A stretch of DNA of 64,000 nucleotides from contig VJZX01000015.1 of assembly GCA_009663185.1 (NCBI GenBank), positions 23,424-87,423 on the forward strand, given 5' to 3'. Origin of the DNA: Isoptericola halalbus (lineage in GTDB: Bacteria > Actinomycetota > Actinomycetes > Actinomycetales > Cellulomonadaceae). The notes under the pieces are model-generated. The model did not search any database and was not told the DNA's origin. It worked only from the letters and a program-made list of their open reading frames with translations. The position numbers and the translations under genes were made by a program. How positions within the stretch are numbered: position 1 is the stretch's first letter; each line of letters starts with the position of its first letter. Of the stretch, positions 15,511 to 24,447 are shown piece by piece.

Positions 15511-17617
15511 GGTTCTCCTCTCCTGGGGTCCGGACGACGACGACGGCGTCCAGGACGACCGGCCCACGGGCGGTGACCCGTACCGGGTTGAGATCGATCT
15601 CGGTGACGTCGTGGTGCGCCGTGAGCACGTCGCTCACGGCGTGCAGGGCCGCGGCGAGCGCCGCGCGGTCCACGGGCGGCGACCCTCGGAAGCCGTCGAG
15701 CACCGCGGCCGGCAGCGCGTCGACCATCTCGGCGGCGCGCTCGGCGGACAGCGGCGCGAGGCGCAGGACGGGCTCGGAACCCGGCCCGCCGGCCAGCTCG
15801 ACCCCGACGCCGCCGAGGCCGAGCAGGACGACAGGGCCGAAGACCTCGTCGCGAACCCCGCCGACGATGAGCTCGATGCCGGGCGGCGCCTGCTCCTCGA
15901 CGAGGTAGCGCCGGCCGGATGTGCCGTCGATCGCGTCGATCGAGTCGAGGGCCGCGTCCAGCTCCGCATGGCTGCGCACCCCGACGTGCACCCCGCCGAC
16001 GTCGGACTTGTGCAGGACTGCCGCGTCGAGGACCTTGACGACCACGGGGCGGTCCGGACCGCCGAGCTCGTCCAGAGCGTCGTGTGCGGCGGTCCGGTCC
16101 GCGGCCGCCCGCCGGCGCATGGTGCGCAGGCCGTGGGTCTCGAAGAGCGACTTGGCCTCGTCCTCGTCGAGCGCTCGTCCGATGGTCCGTGTCGCGGCGA
16201 CGGGCGGCGCGTCGGGCACGGCGCGGGCGGCGGCGTCGCTGACCAGCGCGGCGAGCCCGATCGCGAGGTCGCCGGGGCTGGAGTACAGCGGGACGCCGAT
16301 CTCCGCCAGCCGCTCACGGTGCCGCTCGACGGCGGCGACGGGTCCGCCGGTCGCGTAGAGCACCCGGCCGGCGGCTCCCTCGGCGGCGCTCACCGGGTCC
16401 AGGACGCCGGGCTCGTCGAGTGCGTAGACGCCCACGGCGTCGATCCCGGGCTCGGCGGCGACAACGCGCAGCACGTCGGGGAACGTGTCCGACGGCCGCC
16501 CGGTGTCCACCGGGTTGCGCTGGTAGGTCAGCGGCGGCAGCAGGTCCGCGAGTCGGTCGAGGGTGGCGGGCGCCAGCTCGGGCACCCGCACCCCGCGGGC
16601 GCCGAGAGCGTCGGCGACGACGAGCCCGGGCCCGGCCTGACCGGTGAGCACCGCGACGCCGGTCGCGGACCGGGGCGCCGCGGGTAGCCGCACCGACCGC
16701 AGCGCCTGGAGGGCGGCGACCAGCTCGTCGAGGCTGTCGACGACGACCGCCCCTGCCTGGGCGAGCGCGGCACGGGTCAGCTCGTACGAGCCGGTGAGCG
16801 ACCCCGTGTGCGACTGGGCGAAGTCACCGACGTCGGACCGCCCGACCTTGAAGGCGACCACGGGCTTGCGGGCCGTCACCCGGCGCAGCGCCTCGACGAC
16901 CGAGCGGCCGTCGGCGATGCCTTCGACGTGCAGGCCGACGGCGGTGGTCGCGTCGTCGTCGGCGTAGAAGTCGAGCATCTGCGCGAAGCCGACGTCCGCC
17001 GCGTTGCCCAGCCCGACGCCGAGGCGCAGGCCGATGCCGGCGCGCTCGAGCAGGAAGGCGATCGCGAGGTTGACGCCGCCCGACTGGGCGACGACCCCGA
17101 CGGTCCCGGGCCGCAGCCCGGCGGCCGCGGGCATGAAGTTCGCGGACACGCCGTCGACGGGGTTCATGAAGCCCGAGGTGTTCGGGCCGAGCAGCCGGAC
17201 GCCTCCGCGCCGCGCGGCCGCGACGGCCTGCTCCTGCAGGTCGTGACCCTCGGGGCCGCTCTCGGCGAAGCCGCCCGCGCACACGACGGCGGCACGGATT
17301 CCCGCCGCCGCGGCCTGGTCGATCACACCGGGGACGACCTGTGGCGGGACGACGAGGACGGCGAGGTCGACCGGACCAGGGAGCTCGCCCAGGCTGGTCA
17401 GGGCGGTGCGGCCGAGCACGGTGCCGCCGCGGGGGTTGACCGGATGGAGCTCGCCGTCGAACCCGTCGAGCGCCTGCATCATCGCGTGCCCGGCCTTGTC
17501 GGGGCTGGCCGAGGCACCGACGACGGCGATGCTGCGCGGCCGCAGCAGGGGGTCGAGCGGGTGCGCCGCGAGCGCGGACGTGGCCAGGGGCGCCTCGCCG
17601 GCGCGCGTGGTCGTCAT
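15491..17617 (-). CDS. Acid-CoA ligase, ADP-forming type (acetyl-CoA synthetase-like, single chain)
   Basis: A 708-aa single-chain NDP-forming acyl-CoA synthetase. Domains in order: CoA-binding Rossmann (about 25-120, IAVVGASASPDKAG), succinyl-CoA-ligase-like (about 150-450) with the phospho-His loop QSHTGSLTG, and C-terminal ATP-grasp (about 490-708, VVVKVLDAAVLHKSDVGGV). It activates or de-activates a small or aromatic acid with ATP and CoA (reversible in family members; also known for feruloyl/pimeloyl-type acids). It overlaps the FAH-hydrolase gene upstream (ATGA) and the FAD hydroxylase downstream. The acid is unknown. Confidence 0.88.
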   Translation of the reverse strand: MTTTRAGEAPLATSALAAHPLDPLLRPRSIAVVGASASPDKAGHAMMQALDGFDGELHPVNPRGGTVLGRTALTSLGELPGPVDLAVLVVPPQVVPGVIDQAAAAGIRAAVVCAGGFAESGPEGHDLQEQAVAAARRGGVRLLGPNTSGFMNPVDGVSANFMPAAAGLRPGTVGVVAQSGGVNLAIAFLLERAGIGLRLGVGLGNAADVGFAQMLDFYADDDATTAVGLHVEGIADGRSVVEALRRVTARKPVVAFKVGRSDVGDFAQSHTGSLTGSYELTRAALAQAGAVVVDSLDELVAALQALRSVRLPAAPRSATGVAVLTGQAGPGLVVADALGARGVRVPELAPATLDRLADLLPPLTYQRNPVDTGRPSDTFPDVLRVVAAEPGIDAVGVYALDEPGVLDPVSAAEGAAGRVLYATGGPVAAVERHRERLAEIGVPLYSSPGDLAIGLAALVSDAAARAVPDAPPVAATRTIGRALDEDEAKSLFETHGLRTMRRRAAADRTAAHDALDELGGPDRPVVVKVLDAAVLHKSDVGGVHVGVRSHAELDAALDSIDAIDGTSGRRYLVEEQAPPGIELIVGGVRDEVFGPVVLLGLGGVGVELAGGPGSEPVLRLAPLSAERAAEMVDALPAAVLDGFRGSPPVDRAALAAALHAVSDVLTAHHDVTEIDLNPVRVTARGPVVLDAVVVVRTPGEENHDQHDA

Positions 17618-18474
17618 CGTGCGCCCGGGCGGCGACCGTAGGAGATCGCCCCCTCGTCGGTCACCGGGACGTCGAGCCGGCCGAGGCGGTCGATCTCGAC
17701 CACGACCCGCTGCCCCGCGGAGATCGGCCCGACACCGGCGGGAGTGCCCGTCGCGATGACGTCCCCGGGGTGCAGGGTCATGACGTGGCTGGTGTACGCG
17801 ACGAGCTCGGCGACGTCGAAGATGAGCTCCTTGGTCCGCACCTGCTGGCGCAGGTCCCCGCCGACCCAGCAGCGCAGCTCCAGGTCGCCGGGTTCGCCGA
17901 CCTCGTCGGCCGTGGTGATCCACGGGCCGAACGGGGTGAACGTGTCGAACGACTTGCGCGTCGAGCGGTCCTCGGTGGACCGCACGGTGATGTCCAGGAC
18001 CGGGGCGTACCCGAGCACGTGGTCGAGGGCATCGGCGACGTCCACGCGGCTGGCCGTCCGCCCGATGACGACGGCGAGCTCGCCCTCCTGGTCGGTCCGC
18101 ACGTCGGTGTACGGCAGGCGGATCGCCTCGTCGGGCCCGATGACCGAGGAGTTCGCCTTGAGGAACACGCCGTACTCGGCGATGGTCTTCTGCTCGCTCA
18201 TCTCGGCCTTGTGGTCGAGGTAGTTGACCGGCGCGCCGACCACCTTGCCCGGGCGGGCGATCGGCGCGGCGAGGCGGGCGCCGTCGAGCGGGCGGACGGG
18301 CAACCCTTCCAGCGGCAGAGAGGTGAGCTCGGCGAGCGTGCCGCCGCGCTCGAGGAACGCGAGCAGCGGACCGCCCGCGCCTGCCCCGGCAACTCCCAGG
18401 GCGTCCGTCAGGTCGACGAGACGGTCCTCCACGACAGCGTGCAGGCGTGCGTCGACGGTGCTGGCTAACCTCAT
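17614..18474 (-). CDS. Fumarylacetoacetate-hydrolase-family protein
   Basis: A 286-aa FAH-family enzyme (metal-dependent C-C hydrolase, isomerase or decarboxylase of ring-cleavage products). Conserved blocks: NYLDHKAEM, ExE metal site in DQEGELAVVIGRTA, FDTFTPFGPWI, and the C-terminal TLHPGDVIATGTPAGVG. The start is put at ATG 18474 (MRLASTVD), which has a gaggag site upstream; the frame also allows a start 13 codons earlier. It is the promoter-proximal gene of the operon, divergent from the PaaX regulator at 18610. A second FAH protein in this window (32202-33038) is tied to gentisate, so this one may handle a different ring-fission product. Confidence 0.87.
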   Translation of the reverse strand: MRLASTVDARLHAVVEDRLVDLTDALGVAGAGAGGPLLAFLERGGTLAELTSLPLEGLPVRPLDGARLAAPIARPGKVVGAPVNYLDHKAEMSEQKTIAEYGVFLKANSSVIGPDEAIRLPYTDVRTDQEGELAVVIGRTASRVDVADALDHVLGYAPVLDITVRSTEDRSTRKSFDTFTPFGPWITTADEVGEPGDLELRCWVGGDLRQQVRTKELIFDVAELVAYTSHVMTLHPGDVIATGTPAGVGPISAGQRVVVEIDRLGRLDVPVTDEGAISYGRRPGAR

Positions 18475-18507
18475 CGTTGAGCGGCTCCTCGGACGGCGAC
18501 CAATGGA

Positions 18508-18544
18508 TGACATGACTATCGGCGGTCGGCGTAAGATATGTCAA
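18508..18544 (-). promoter_or_regulatory. Promoter of the catabolic operon with inverted half sites
   Basis: On the minus strand a perfect TTGACA (18544-18539) is followed after 18 bp by GATAGT (18520-18515), giving a start about 35 bp before the FAH-type gene. The same segment has an inverted repeat TGACAT (18508-18513) / ATGTCA (18538-18543) bracketing the promoter core, a plausible site for the divergent PaaX regulator. The regulator assignment is inference. Confidence 0.55.
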
Positions 18545-18609
18545 GCATTGTCGCCTGGCCGCATCTACGCGGTCTGCGGCGTCGGCCGCGACCCACAGGA
18601 AGGTGTCCC

Positions 18610-19536
18610 ATGTCGAAGGTGATGTCGGTCGGGGAGAATCCCCGCCTGCCCCGCACGCGCCAGGGCTCGCCACCGAGCCTGCTGCTGACGCTGCTCGGCG
18701 ACTACTGGTGGGGGCACGACGAGCCGCTGCCGTCGGCCGCCCTCGTCGAGCTGCTCGCGGACTTCGGGGTCAGCGACGTCGCCGCCCGGGCCGCGCTGAG
18801 CCGGCTGGTCAAGCACGGGCTCCTCGCGACCACTCGCTCCGGGAGGAACACCTTCCACGGGCTCACGCCGCGCGCCCAGGCGGTGCTGAGCGACGGTGCC
18901 GCCCGAATCTTCAGCTTCGGCGCCGACGACGGAGCGCCCTGGGACGGCCGCTGGAGCGTCGTCGCGTTCTCGGTGCCCGAGGCCAACCGGTCGGCGCGGG
19001 AGGCGTTGCGTACGCGCCTTCGCTGGCTGGGCTTTGCACCGCTCTACGACGCCCTGTGGGTCTCGCCCCACGAGCACCATGCCGAGGCCGTGGCCGAGCT
19101 GGCCGAGCTCGGGGTCACGGCGGCCACGGCGTTCGTGGCGGAGGCGCCCGACCTGCCGGCGACCGTACCCCCGCAGAGCGCGTGGGACCTCGAGGGCCTC
19201 GCCGAGATGTACCAGGCGTTCGTCGACGCCTGGGAGCCCACCCACGCTGCGCTCGGCAACGGCGCCATCGAGCCGGTCGACGCGCTCGTGCGACGCACCG
19301 AGCTCATGGACGCCTGGCGCGCCTTCCCCGGCCTCGACCCCGAGCTGCCGACGTCGCTCCTGCCGGCGGACTGGCCGCGGCCACGGGCACGCGAGCTCTT
19401 CCTCGACACCTACGAGCGGCTCGGCATGGCCGCCTCGGCGCGCGTGCGCGAGGTCATCGCCCGGCACGCACCCGAGCTCGCGGACCACGCGGCCCAGTTC
19501 CCGGCGGTCGCCGCACAGACCCTGGGAGACCGCTGA
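18610..19536 (+). CDS. PaaX-family transcriptional regulator
   Basis: A 308-aa regulator. The N-terminal winged-helix region (about residues 20-90) contains LLLTLLGDYWW and a helix-turn-helix with ARAALSRLVKHGLL; the central part has the WSVVAFSVPE block seen in PaaX; the C-terminus (FLDTYERLG) is the family tail. PaaX proteins are repressors of phenylacetate and related CoA-dependent aromatic pathways, released by an aryl-CoA. The gene is divergent from the six-gene catabolic operon, and the acyl-CoA made by that operon's ligase would be a sensible inducer. An AGGAAGG ribosome site precedes ATG 18610. Confidence 0.88.
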   Translation: MSKVMSVGENPRLPRTRQGSPPSLLLTLLGDYWWGHDEPLPSAALVELLADFGVSDVAARAALSRLVKHGLLATTRSGRNTFHGLTPRAQAVLSDGAARIFSFGADDGAPWDGRWSVVAFSVPEANRSAREALRTRLRWLGFAPLYDALWVSPHEHHAEAVAELAELGVTAATAFVAEAPDLPATVPPQSAWDLEGLAEMYQAFVDAWEPTHAALGNGAIEPVDALVRRTELMDAWRAFPGLDPELPTSLLPADWPRPRARELFLDTYERLGMAASARVREVIARHAPELADHAAQFPAVAAQTLGDR

Positions 19537-19671
19537 ACGATCCTCTCGCGCGGAAGCCATCCCAGGCTCCTGTTCGTCAGGGGCGTTGGCTGAGCCACGA
19601 GGGTCAGGTCGGTCGCGATGGTGGCGGGGTCGGTGGCGTGGTCCTCAGGTCGAACAGCGCCCGGCACCGGA

Positions 19672-19698
19672 CTACCAGCAGAGCCCCGGACTCGTCAT
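19672..19698 (-). pseudogene. Remnant of a marR start region fused after livM
   Basis: Directly overlapping the livM stop (ATGA) the minus strand reads ATG followed by seven codons and TAG. This leader is nearly identical to the start of the intact marR gene at 24605 (both begin ATGACGAGT). It looks like the first codons of a lost second marR copy. The remainder of 19537-19671 shows no recognisable gene. Confidence 0.5.
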
Positions 19699-20699
19699 GT
19701 GCGCCCCGCCCTACCCCGCCGCGAGTCGGCACGGGTGACGGCGCTCTGCACGGCGGGGACGACACCTCGGGGCATGAACAGCAGGGCGAGGACCAGCAGT
19801 CCGCCGTACGTCGCATACTGCAGGATCGGCCCCAGCGTCGGCGGCAGCTGGGGTTGGCTGCTCACCAGGTTGAGGACCTGGAGGAGGGTCGAGACGAGCA
19901 CGGCACCGACGACCCCTCCCCACAGCGTCCCCAGACCTCCCACCACGGCCATGATGACGTAGGTGAACGACTCGAGAGCGGGGAAAGAGTCGGGACTCAC
20001 GTAGGGCGTGAAGAACGCCGAGAGCCCGCCAGCCAGGCCGGCGTACATCGCCGACAGCGCGAAGATGACGAGCTTGCCGCGCATGACCGGGACGCCCGCC
20101 GACTCCGCCGCGGTCTCGCTGCCCGCAAGTGCGCGGATACCACGACCGAAGCGGCTGTCCACGATCCGGTGCGTGACGAACAGGACCAGCGCGAGCAGCC
20201 CGAGGGCGAGCAGCACGTAGGGGCGCTGGTCCGTGAACACGCTCCCGCCGACGCCGAACGCCGGGATGCCGCTGATACCGAACGCCCCGCCGAGGAAGTC
20301 GAAGGTGCTCATCGCGGTCTGCACCATGAGCAACAGGGCCAACGTCCCGAACGCCAGGTAGTGGCCCCTCAGTCGCAGCAGTGGCACGCCGACCAAGGCG
20401 GCGAAGGCGCCGGCGACGAGGGGAGCCGCAACGAGCACGAGGAGGGGCGGCAGCCCCCAACGCGTGGTCCCGACCGCGACCGTGACCGCACCGACTGCGA
20501 CGAACGCGCCCTGGCCGAGGGATGCCTGGCCGGCGTAACCCATCAGCAGGGACAGACCCGTCACGACGATGGCCGCGAGAAGCATGCGCATCAGGAAGGT
20601 GAGATCGCCCATCACGAACGGCGCGACGCACCCGGCAACCGCCGCGACGACTACCAGGACGTTCCTGGGGTTGACGCTCCTGAGATTGACACGGTCCAT
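19695..20699 (-). CDS. Branched-chain-amino-acid/aromatic-acid ABC transporter permease (LivM type)
   Basis: A 334-aa membrane permease with about nine to ten hydrophobic segments and the family blocks MGYAGQASLGQGAF and ALAGSETAAESAGVPV (cytoplasmic coupling region). It forms the channel with the LivH partner encoded just upstream (TGATG, 1-base overlap). In actinobacteria, liv-type systems placed among aromatic catabolic genes often carry aromatic acids rather than amino acids; that is the inference here. The C-terminus is Arg-rich (RADSRRGRAGRT), and an internally deleted copy of this gene lies at 24486-24608. Confidence 0.9.
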   Translation of the reverse strand: MDRVNLRSVNPRNVLVVVAAVAGCVAPFVMGDLTFLMRMLLAAIVVTGLSLLMGYAGQASLGQGAFVAVGAVTVAVGTTRWGLPPLLVLVAAPLVAGAFAALVGVPLLRLRGHYLAFGTLALLLMVQTAMSTFDFLGGAFGISGIPAFGVGGSVFTDQRPYVLLALGLLALVLFVTHRIVDSRFGRGIRALAGSETAAESAGVPVMRGKLVIFALSAMYAGLAGGLSAFFTPYVSPDSFPALESFTYVIMAVVGGLGTLWGGVVGAVLVSTLLQVLNLVSSQPQLPPTLGPILQYATYGGLLVLALLFMPRGVVPAVQSAVTRADSRRGRAGRT

Positions 20700-21553
20700 C
20701 ACTTGACCTCCTCCTGCACGAAGGCGCGGCTCCGGATGATCATGATGACCAGCATGAGGAGGAGCGCCATCTCGGTCTGGTACGACCCGTTGAGGTAGCC
20801 GGCGGTCAGCTGGCCGGCTACACCGAGACACAGTCCGCCGAACAAGGTGCGCAGGGGGCTGGTCAGGCCGCCGAAGACGGCGGCCGCGAAGCCGCTGAGG
20901 ACCAGCGGCAGGTCCGAGTAGAACGAGAGCGGGTTGCTCGGAGCGATGAGGACACCGGCGAGGCCACCGAGGATCCCGGCCAGGCCGAACGCGAGCAAGC
21001 CCATCTTGCGGACATCGATGCCGACCATCCTCGCCGCGAAGGGATTCGACGCGCTGGCCGTCAGCCCCTTGCCGAGGTAGGAGCGCGAGAAGAACAGGGC
21101 CAGAGCCGCGAACGCCACCCCAGTCGCCACAACCACGAGCAGGCGCTGCCGCTCCACCTCGGCCCCGAGTATCGTCACCGAACCTCCAAGGCCCGGTGGG
21201 GCGACGGGGTCCTGACCCCAGAGCCAGATGATTGCCGCGGAGACCAGCATGGACGCTCCGAGCGTCACGATCAGCGAGATCAGTGGCGGAGTTCCGCGGC
21301 GACCGATCGCCAGCAGACCGATGACGAGGCCCACCACCCCGCACAACAGGACGGCCGCGATCTCGCCCAGGCCGTGCGGCAGCAGCCCGTCCAACAGGGT
21401 GGCGGACGTCATGCCACCGACAATGGCGACCGACCCTTGGGCGAAGTTGACCACGCGCGTGACCCGGTGCACCACGACGAAGCCGCTGCCGATCAGAGCG
21501 AACGACGAGCCCAGGGCGATCCCCGAGATGAGATAGGCGACGAGCTCGGTCAT
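20699..21553 (-). CDS. Branched-chain-type ABC transporter permease (LivH type)
   Basis: A 284-aa permease with eight or so hydrophobic segments. LivH-family features: GSSFALIGSGFVVVHRVTRVVNFAQGS near the N-terminus, and ASNPFAARMVGIDV in the coupling loop at about 165. ATG 21553 overlaps the livF stop by 4 bases, and the stop overlaps livM by 1 base. It is the inner-membrane partner of LivM in the uptake system. Confidence 0.9.
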   Translation of the reverse strand: MTELVAYLISGIALGSSFALIGSGFVVVHRVTRVVNFAQGSVAIVGGMTSATLLDGLLPHGLGEIAAVLLCGVVGLVIGLLAIGRRGTPPLISLIVTLGASMLVSAAIIWLWGQDPVAPPGLGGSVTILGAEVERQRLLVVVATGVAFAALALFFSRSYLGKGLTASASNPFAARMVGIDVRKMGLLAFGLAGILGGLAGVLIAPSNPLSFYSDLPLVLSGFAAAVFGGLTSPLRTLFGGLCLGVAGQLTAGYLNGSYQTEMALLLMLVIMIIRSRAFVQEEVK

Positions 21554-22260
21554 GTGGACACCTCCGTTGTTGCGGGGGCGGTCGCGCCCGTCATCGTCTC
21601 AGCGACGGCGAGGTCGCCGAAGTAGGCCTTGCGCACCGTCTCGCTCTGCGCCAGCTCGACCGACGGTCCGGCCGCGATGATCCGGCCGGCCTCCAGCACC
21701 AGGGCGCGCGGGCAGACGTCGAAGGCGAGAGCGACCTCCTGCTCGACCAGGAGGACGGCAGTGCCTCGCTCGCGACTGAGGATGCGGAGGTGCTCGGCCA
21801 GCTCGGCCACCACGAGAGGCGCCAGCCCCAGTGACAGCTCGTCGATCGCCAGGAGGTCCGGACGGGCCATCAGGGCGCGCCCGACGGCCACCATCTGCTG
21901 CTGGCCGCCGGAGAGCCGCCCCGCCTTGCGCTTGCGCATGCGCGCGAGGTCCGGCAACAGGTCGTACACCTCGCCGACGTCCCGGTTCCTGATCGACCAG
22001 CCGCCGAGCAGCAGGTTGTCCTCGACGCTCATGTCGGCGAACATCTGTCGACCCTCCGGCACCTGGGCGATCCGGCCTTCGCAGGCCACGGTCCCGGAAT
22101 GCAGCGGCACCAGTCCGCTGATCGCGTTGATGAGGGTCGACTTCCCGGCGCCGTTGGGGCCGACGAGGGCAACCATCTCGCCCGCACCGACCTCGAACGA
22201 GATGCCGTCGACGGCGACCGCGGACCCGTAGCGGACGACGAGGTCATCGATCCGCAGCAT
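21550..22260 (-). CDS. Branched-chain-type ABC transporter ATPase (LivF type)
   Basis: A 236-aa ATPase with Walker A GPNGAGKST (about 34), PEGRQMFADMSVEDNL (the PEGR block specific to LivF), signature LSGGQQQMVAVGRALM and Walker B LLAIDELSLGLAP. The C-terminus is extended by about ten Ala/Thr-rich residues. It overlaps livG by 17 bases and livH by 4. With LivG it forms the ATPase pair of the importer. Confidence 0.9.
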   Translation of the reverse strand: MLRIDDLVVRYGSAVAVDGISFEVGAGEMVALVGPNGAGKSTLINAISGLVPLHSGTVACEGRIAQVPEGRQMFADMSVEDNLLLGGWSIRNRDVGEVYDLLPDLARMRKRKAGRLSGGQQQMVAVGRALMARPDLLAIDELSLGLAPLVVAELAEHLRILSRERGTAVLLVEQEVALAFDVCPRALVLEAGRIIAAGPSVELAQSETVRKAYFGDLAVAETMTGATAPATTEVST

Positions 22261-23017
22261 GGGTGTCTCCTGTTCCGAGATAGGCCTTGATCACCGCCGG
22301 GTCGGAGGTGACCTCGGAAGGTGTGCCGTCGGCGATCACCCGCCCGAGGTCCAGCACGGTGATGCGCTCGGCGAGCGAGGTGACCAGGCCGACGTCGTGC
22401 TCGACCAGCAGGATCGTGGTGCCGTCGCGGCGCAGCTCACCGATCAGCTCGGCGAGCTCCTGCCGCTCTGCGGCGCGCAGCCCCGATGCGGGCTCGTCGA
22501 GGAGGAGCACCCGCGGCAACCCCGCGAGCGCGCGGGCGACCTGGAGCCGGCGCTGCTGGCCGAGCGGGAGCCCCTCGGCCGGGCGCGAGGCCCAGTCGAG
22601 AAGGCCCACCCGGCTCAGGCAGTCCTCGGCCTGGGCCCGGATCGCCCGCTCCTCCCGCCGTTGTGACGGTGGGCGCAGCGCCGCCGCGACGACGCCGGCC
22701 CGGGTGTGCGCGTGCGCGCCCACCATCACGTTGGCCAGCAGGCTCATCCCGGGGAAGACCCGAGCGCCCTGGAACACTATCCCGACACCTCGGCGTGCCC
22801 TCGCGTGCGCCGGCAGCCGGTCAATCCGCCGTCCGGCGAGGCTGATCGTGCCGCTCTCCGCCCGGATGTGACCAGCGATGAGGTTGAACAGTGTCGACTT
22901 GCCGGCTCCGTTGGGGCCGATGATGCCGCGCAGCTCGCCCTCCGCCACGGTCAGCGTGACGTCCTGGTTGGCGTAGACGCCGCCGAAGCGGCGCGACACC
23001 CGGTCGATCGTGAGCAT
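22244..23017 (-). CDS. Branched-chain-type ABC transporter ATPase (LivG type)
   Basis: A 257-aa ATPase from ATG 23017 (MLTIDRVSRRFGGV), preceded by a GGGAGAG ribosome site; a GTG five codons earlier is also in frame. It has Walker A GPNGAGKST, the LivG-type GIVFQGARVFPGMSLLANVMVG block, a signature region LPLGQQRRLQVARALAG (LSGG replaced by LPLG, as in many LivG proteins), and Walker B VLLLDEPASGL. It pairs with LivF. Confidence 0.88.
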   Translation of the reverse strand: MLTIDRVSRRFGGVYANQDVTLTVAEGELRGIIGPNGAGKSTLFNLIAGHIRAESGTISLAGRRIDRLPAHARARRGVGIVFQGARVFPGMSLLANVMVGAHAHTRAGVVAAALRPPSQRREERAIRAQAEDCLSRVGLLDWASRPAEGLPLGQQRRLQVARALAGLPRVLLLDEPASGLRAAERQELAELIGELRRDGTTILLVEHDVGLVTSLAERITVLDLGRVIADGTPSEVTSDPAVIKAYLGTGDTHAADR

Positions 23018-23043
23018 GGTCTCTCCCGTCACCTTGCCCGCGG

Positions 23044-24234
23044 TCAGCTCGGCAGATCGGTCTGGAACCGCGCCAGCGAGTACTCCGTGGTCTTGAAGTC
23101 GCCGTCGGTGATCGTGACGATCGCGACCGCGTCGGTGTCCAGGCCGGCGTGGTCGTCGGACGAGAACGTGAACCGGCCGGTGGGTGTGAGCACGTCGAGG
23201 TCCTCCAAGGCGTCGCGCACCTTCTCACGGTCCGCCGATCCCGCCTTCTCGATGGCGGCGACGAGCAGCTGGACGCCGGTCGCGCCGTCGAAGGCGAACT
23301 GGGGCGGATAGGAGCCGTTGGCCTCGACCCACGGGTCGGCGAAGGCGCCGACGAGGTCCTTGAGCGGACCGGCGGGGAGCTCACGTCCCGGCACTGCGAT
23401 GCTGCTGGTCATCGTGACGCCCTCGGCCGCCGCACCAGCGGGCTCGACGTACAGCTGCGACGCCTGGGCTCCCGTCATCAGCAGTGGGATGCCACTGCCT
23501 TCCATCTGCTTGGTGATGATCACCGGCGCCGGACCGGCGCCCCAGACCAAGAACCCGTCGGGAGCGGCCGCCTTCACCTTGGCGACGAGAGGGCTGAAGT
23601 CCGTTCCGGTCTGGTCGAAGGCCTCATCGACGACGACGTCGATGCCGGCCTCCTTCGCCGCAGCGAGGGTCGCCGCGTTGCCGATCTCGCCGTAGAGGTC
23701 GTCGCCGACGTACGCGATCGCCAGCCTCTTGTAGCCCTGGTCGGCCAGGTAGTCGACCATCGCCTGGGCGTAGACCTCAGGAATGGCGACACCCGTGAAC
23801 GCGTAGGGGTTGCTGCCGTCCGCGAACGCACTGACCGGTCCCAACGCCACCGTCGGGAGCTTGTTGGACTCCGCGCTCGGCCCCACGGCTGTCGACGCCG
23901 ACACGAACGACGACGACAGGATGGCGCTGTAGCTGCGGTCCGCAGCCAGCTGGTTGTACTCCGTGACCGACTGCGGGACATCGGACTTGTCGTCCTTGAT
24001 GGTGACCTCCAGGTCACGGCCAAGGACACCTCCTGCCTTGTTGATCGCCTCGACCTCCTGCTCGATGGCTGCCTTGTCTCCCGCGCCCAGGGGTGACAGG
24101 AAGCCGGTCAGCGGGATGACTACGCCGATCTTGATCGGGCCGGAGCCCTCTGTGGGGGTGCCGCTGGAGGAGCTGCACGCCGACAGGCTGAGCACTCCAG
24201 CCACGGCGATGACAGCAAGTCGGGACTTGAACAT
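23044..24234 (-). CDS. Branched-chain-type ABC transporter substrate-binding lipoprotein (LivK type)
   Basis: A 396-aa lipoprotein with signal and lipobox LSACSSSS. The mature part is a type I periplasmic-binding protein of the Leu/Ile/Val group (IKIGVVIPLTGFLSPLG, QEVEAINKAGGVLGRD, GVAIPEVYAQAMVDYLADQGYKR). ATG 24234 (MFKSRLAV) is chosen over the frame start nine codons upstream because an aagagg ribosome site precedes it. It is the first gene of the operon livK-G-F-H-M; two TCAGG-N3-CCTGA sites sit 34-61 bp upstream, so it is probably repressed by the divergent MarR. The ligand is probably an aromatic or acyl acid (inference). Confidence 0.88.
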   Translation of the reverse strand: MFKSRLAVIAVAGVLSLSACSSSSGTPTEGSGPIKIGVVIPLTGFLSPLGAGDKAAIEQEVEAINKAGGVLGRDLEVTIKDDKSDVPQSVTEYNQLAADRSYSAILSSSFVSASTAVGPSAESNKLPTVALGPVSAFADGSNPYAFTGVAIPEVYAQAMVDYLADQGYKRLAIAYVGDDLYGEIGNAATLAAAKEAGIDVVVDEAFDQTGTDFSPLVAKVKAAAPDGFLVWGAGPAPVIITKQMEGSGIPLLMTGAQASQLYVEPAGAAAEGVTMTSSIAVPGRELPAGPLKDLVGAFADPWVEANGSYPPQFAFDGATGVQLLVAAIEKAGSADREKVRDALEDLDVLTPTGRFTFSSDDHAGLDTDAVAIVTITDGDFKTTEYSLARFQTDLPS

Positions 24235-24267
24235 GGTCACCTCTTCGTTGAGACGGGCCATCGATTA

Positions 24268-24295
24268 TCAGGGTCCCTGTTATCAGGTATCCTGA
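24268..24295. promoter_or_regulatory. Two MarR-type operators upstream of livK
   Basis: TCAGG-GTC-CCTGT (24268-24280, one mismatch) and TCAGG-TAT-CCTGA (24283-24295, perfect arms) lie 15 bp centre to centre. They overlap a GATAAT -10-like hexamer for livK on the minus strand. The same motif recurs before marR at 24448-24460. Binding by the adjacent MarR is inference. Confidence 0.6.
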
Positions 24296-24447
24296 AGATG
24301 GAGTATGGCTGCGGCCCCACGAGCCGTCAAGGGTCGGTAGAGACTGCTAGATTCACGCTCAGGACCGCGCACCCACTCGGCCAGGGTCGAGTTCGGTTCG
24401 CCGCCACGTTGACAGCGTGACGACCGTCGCGCAGACTGCACTCATCG

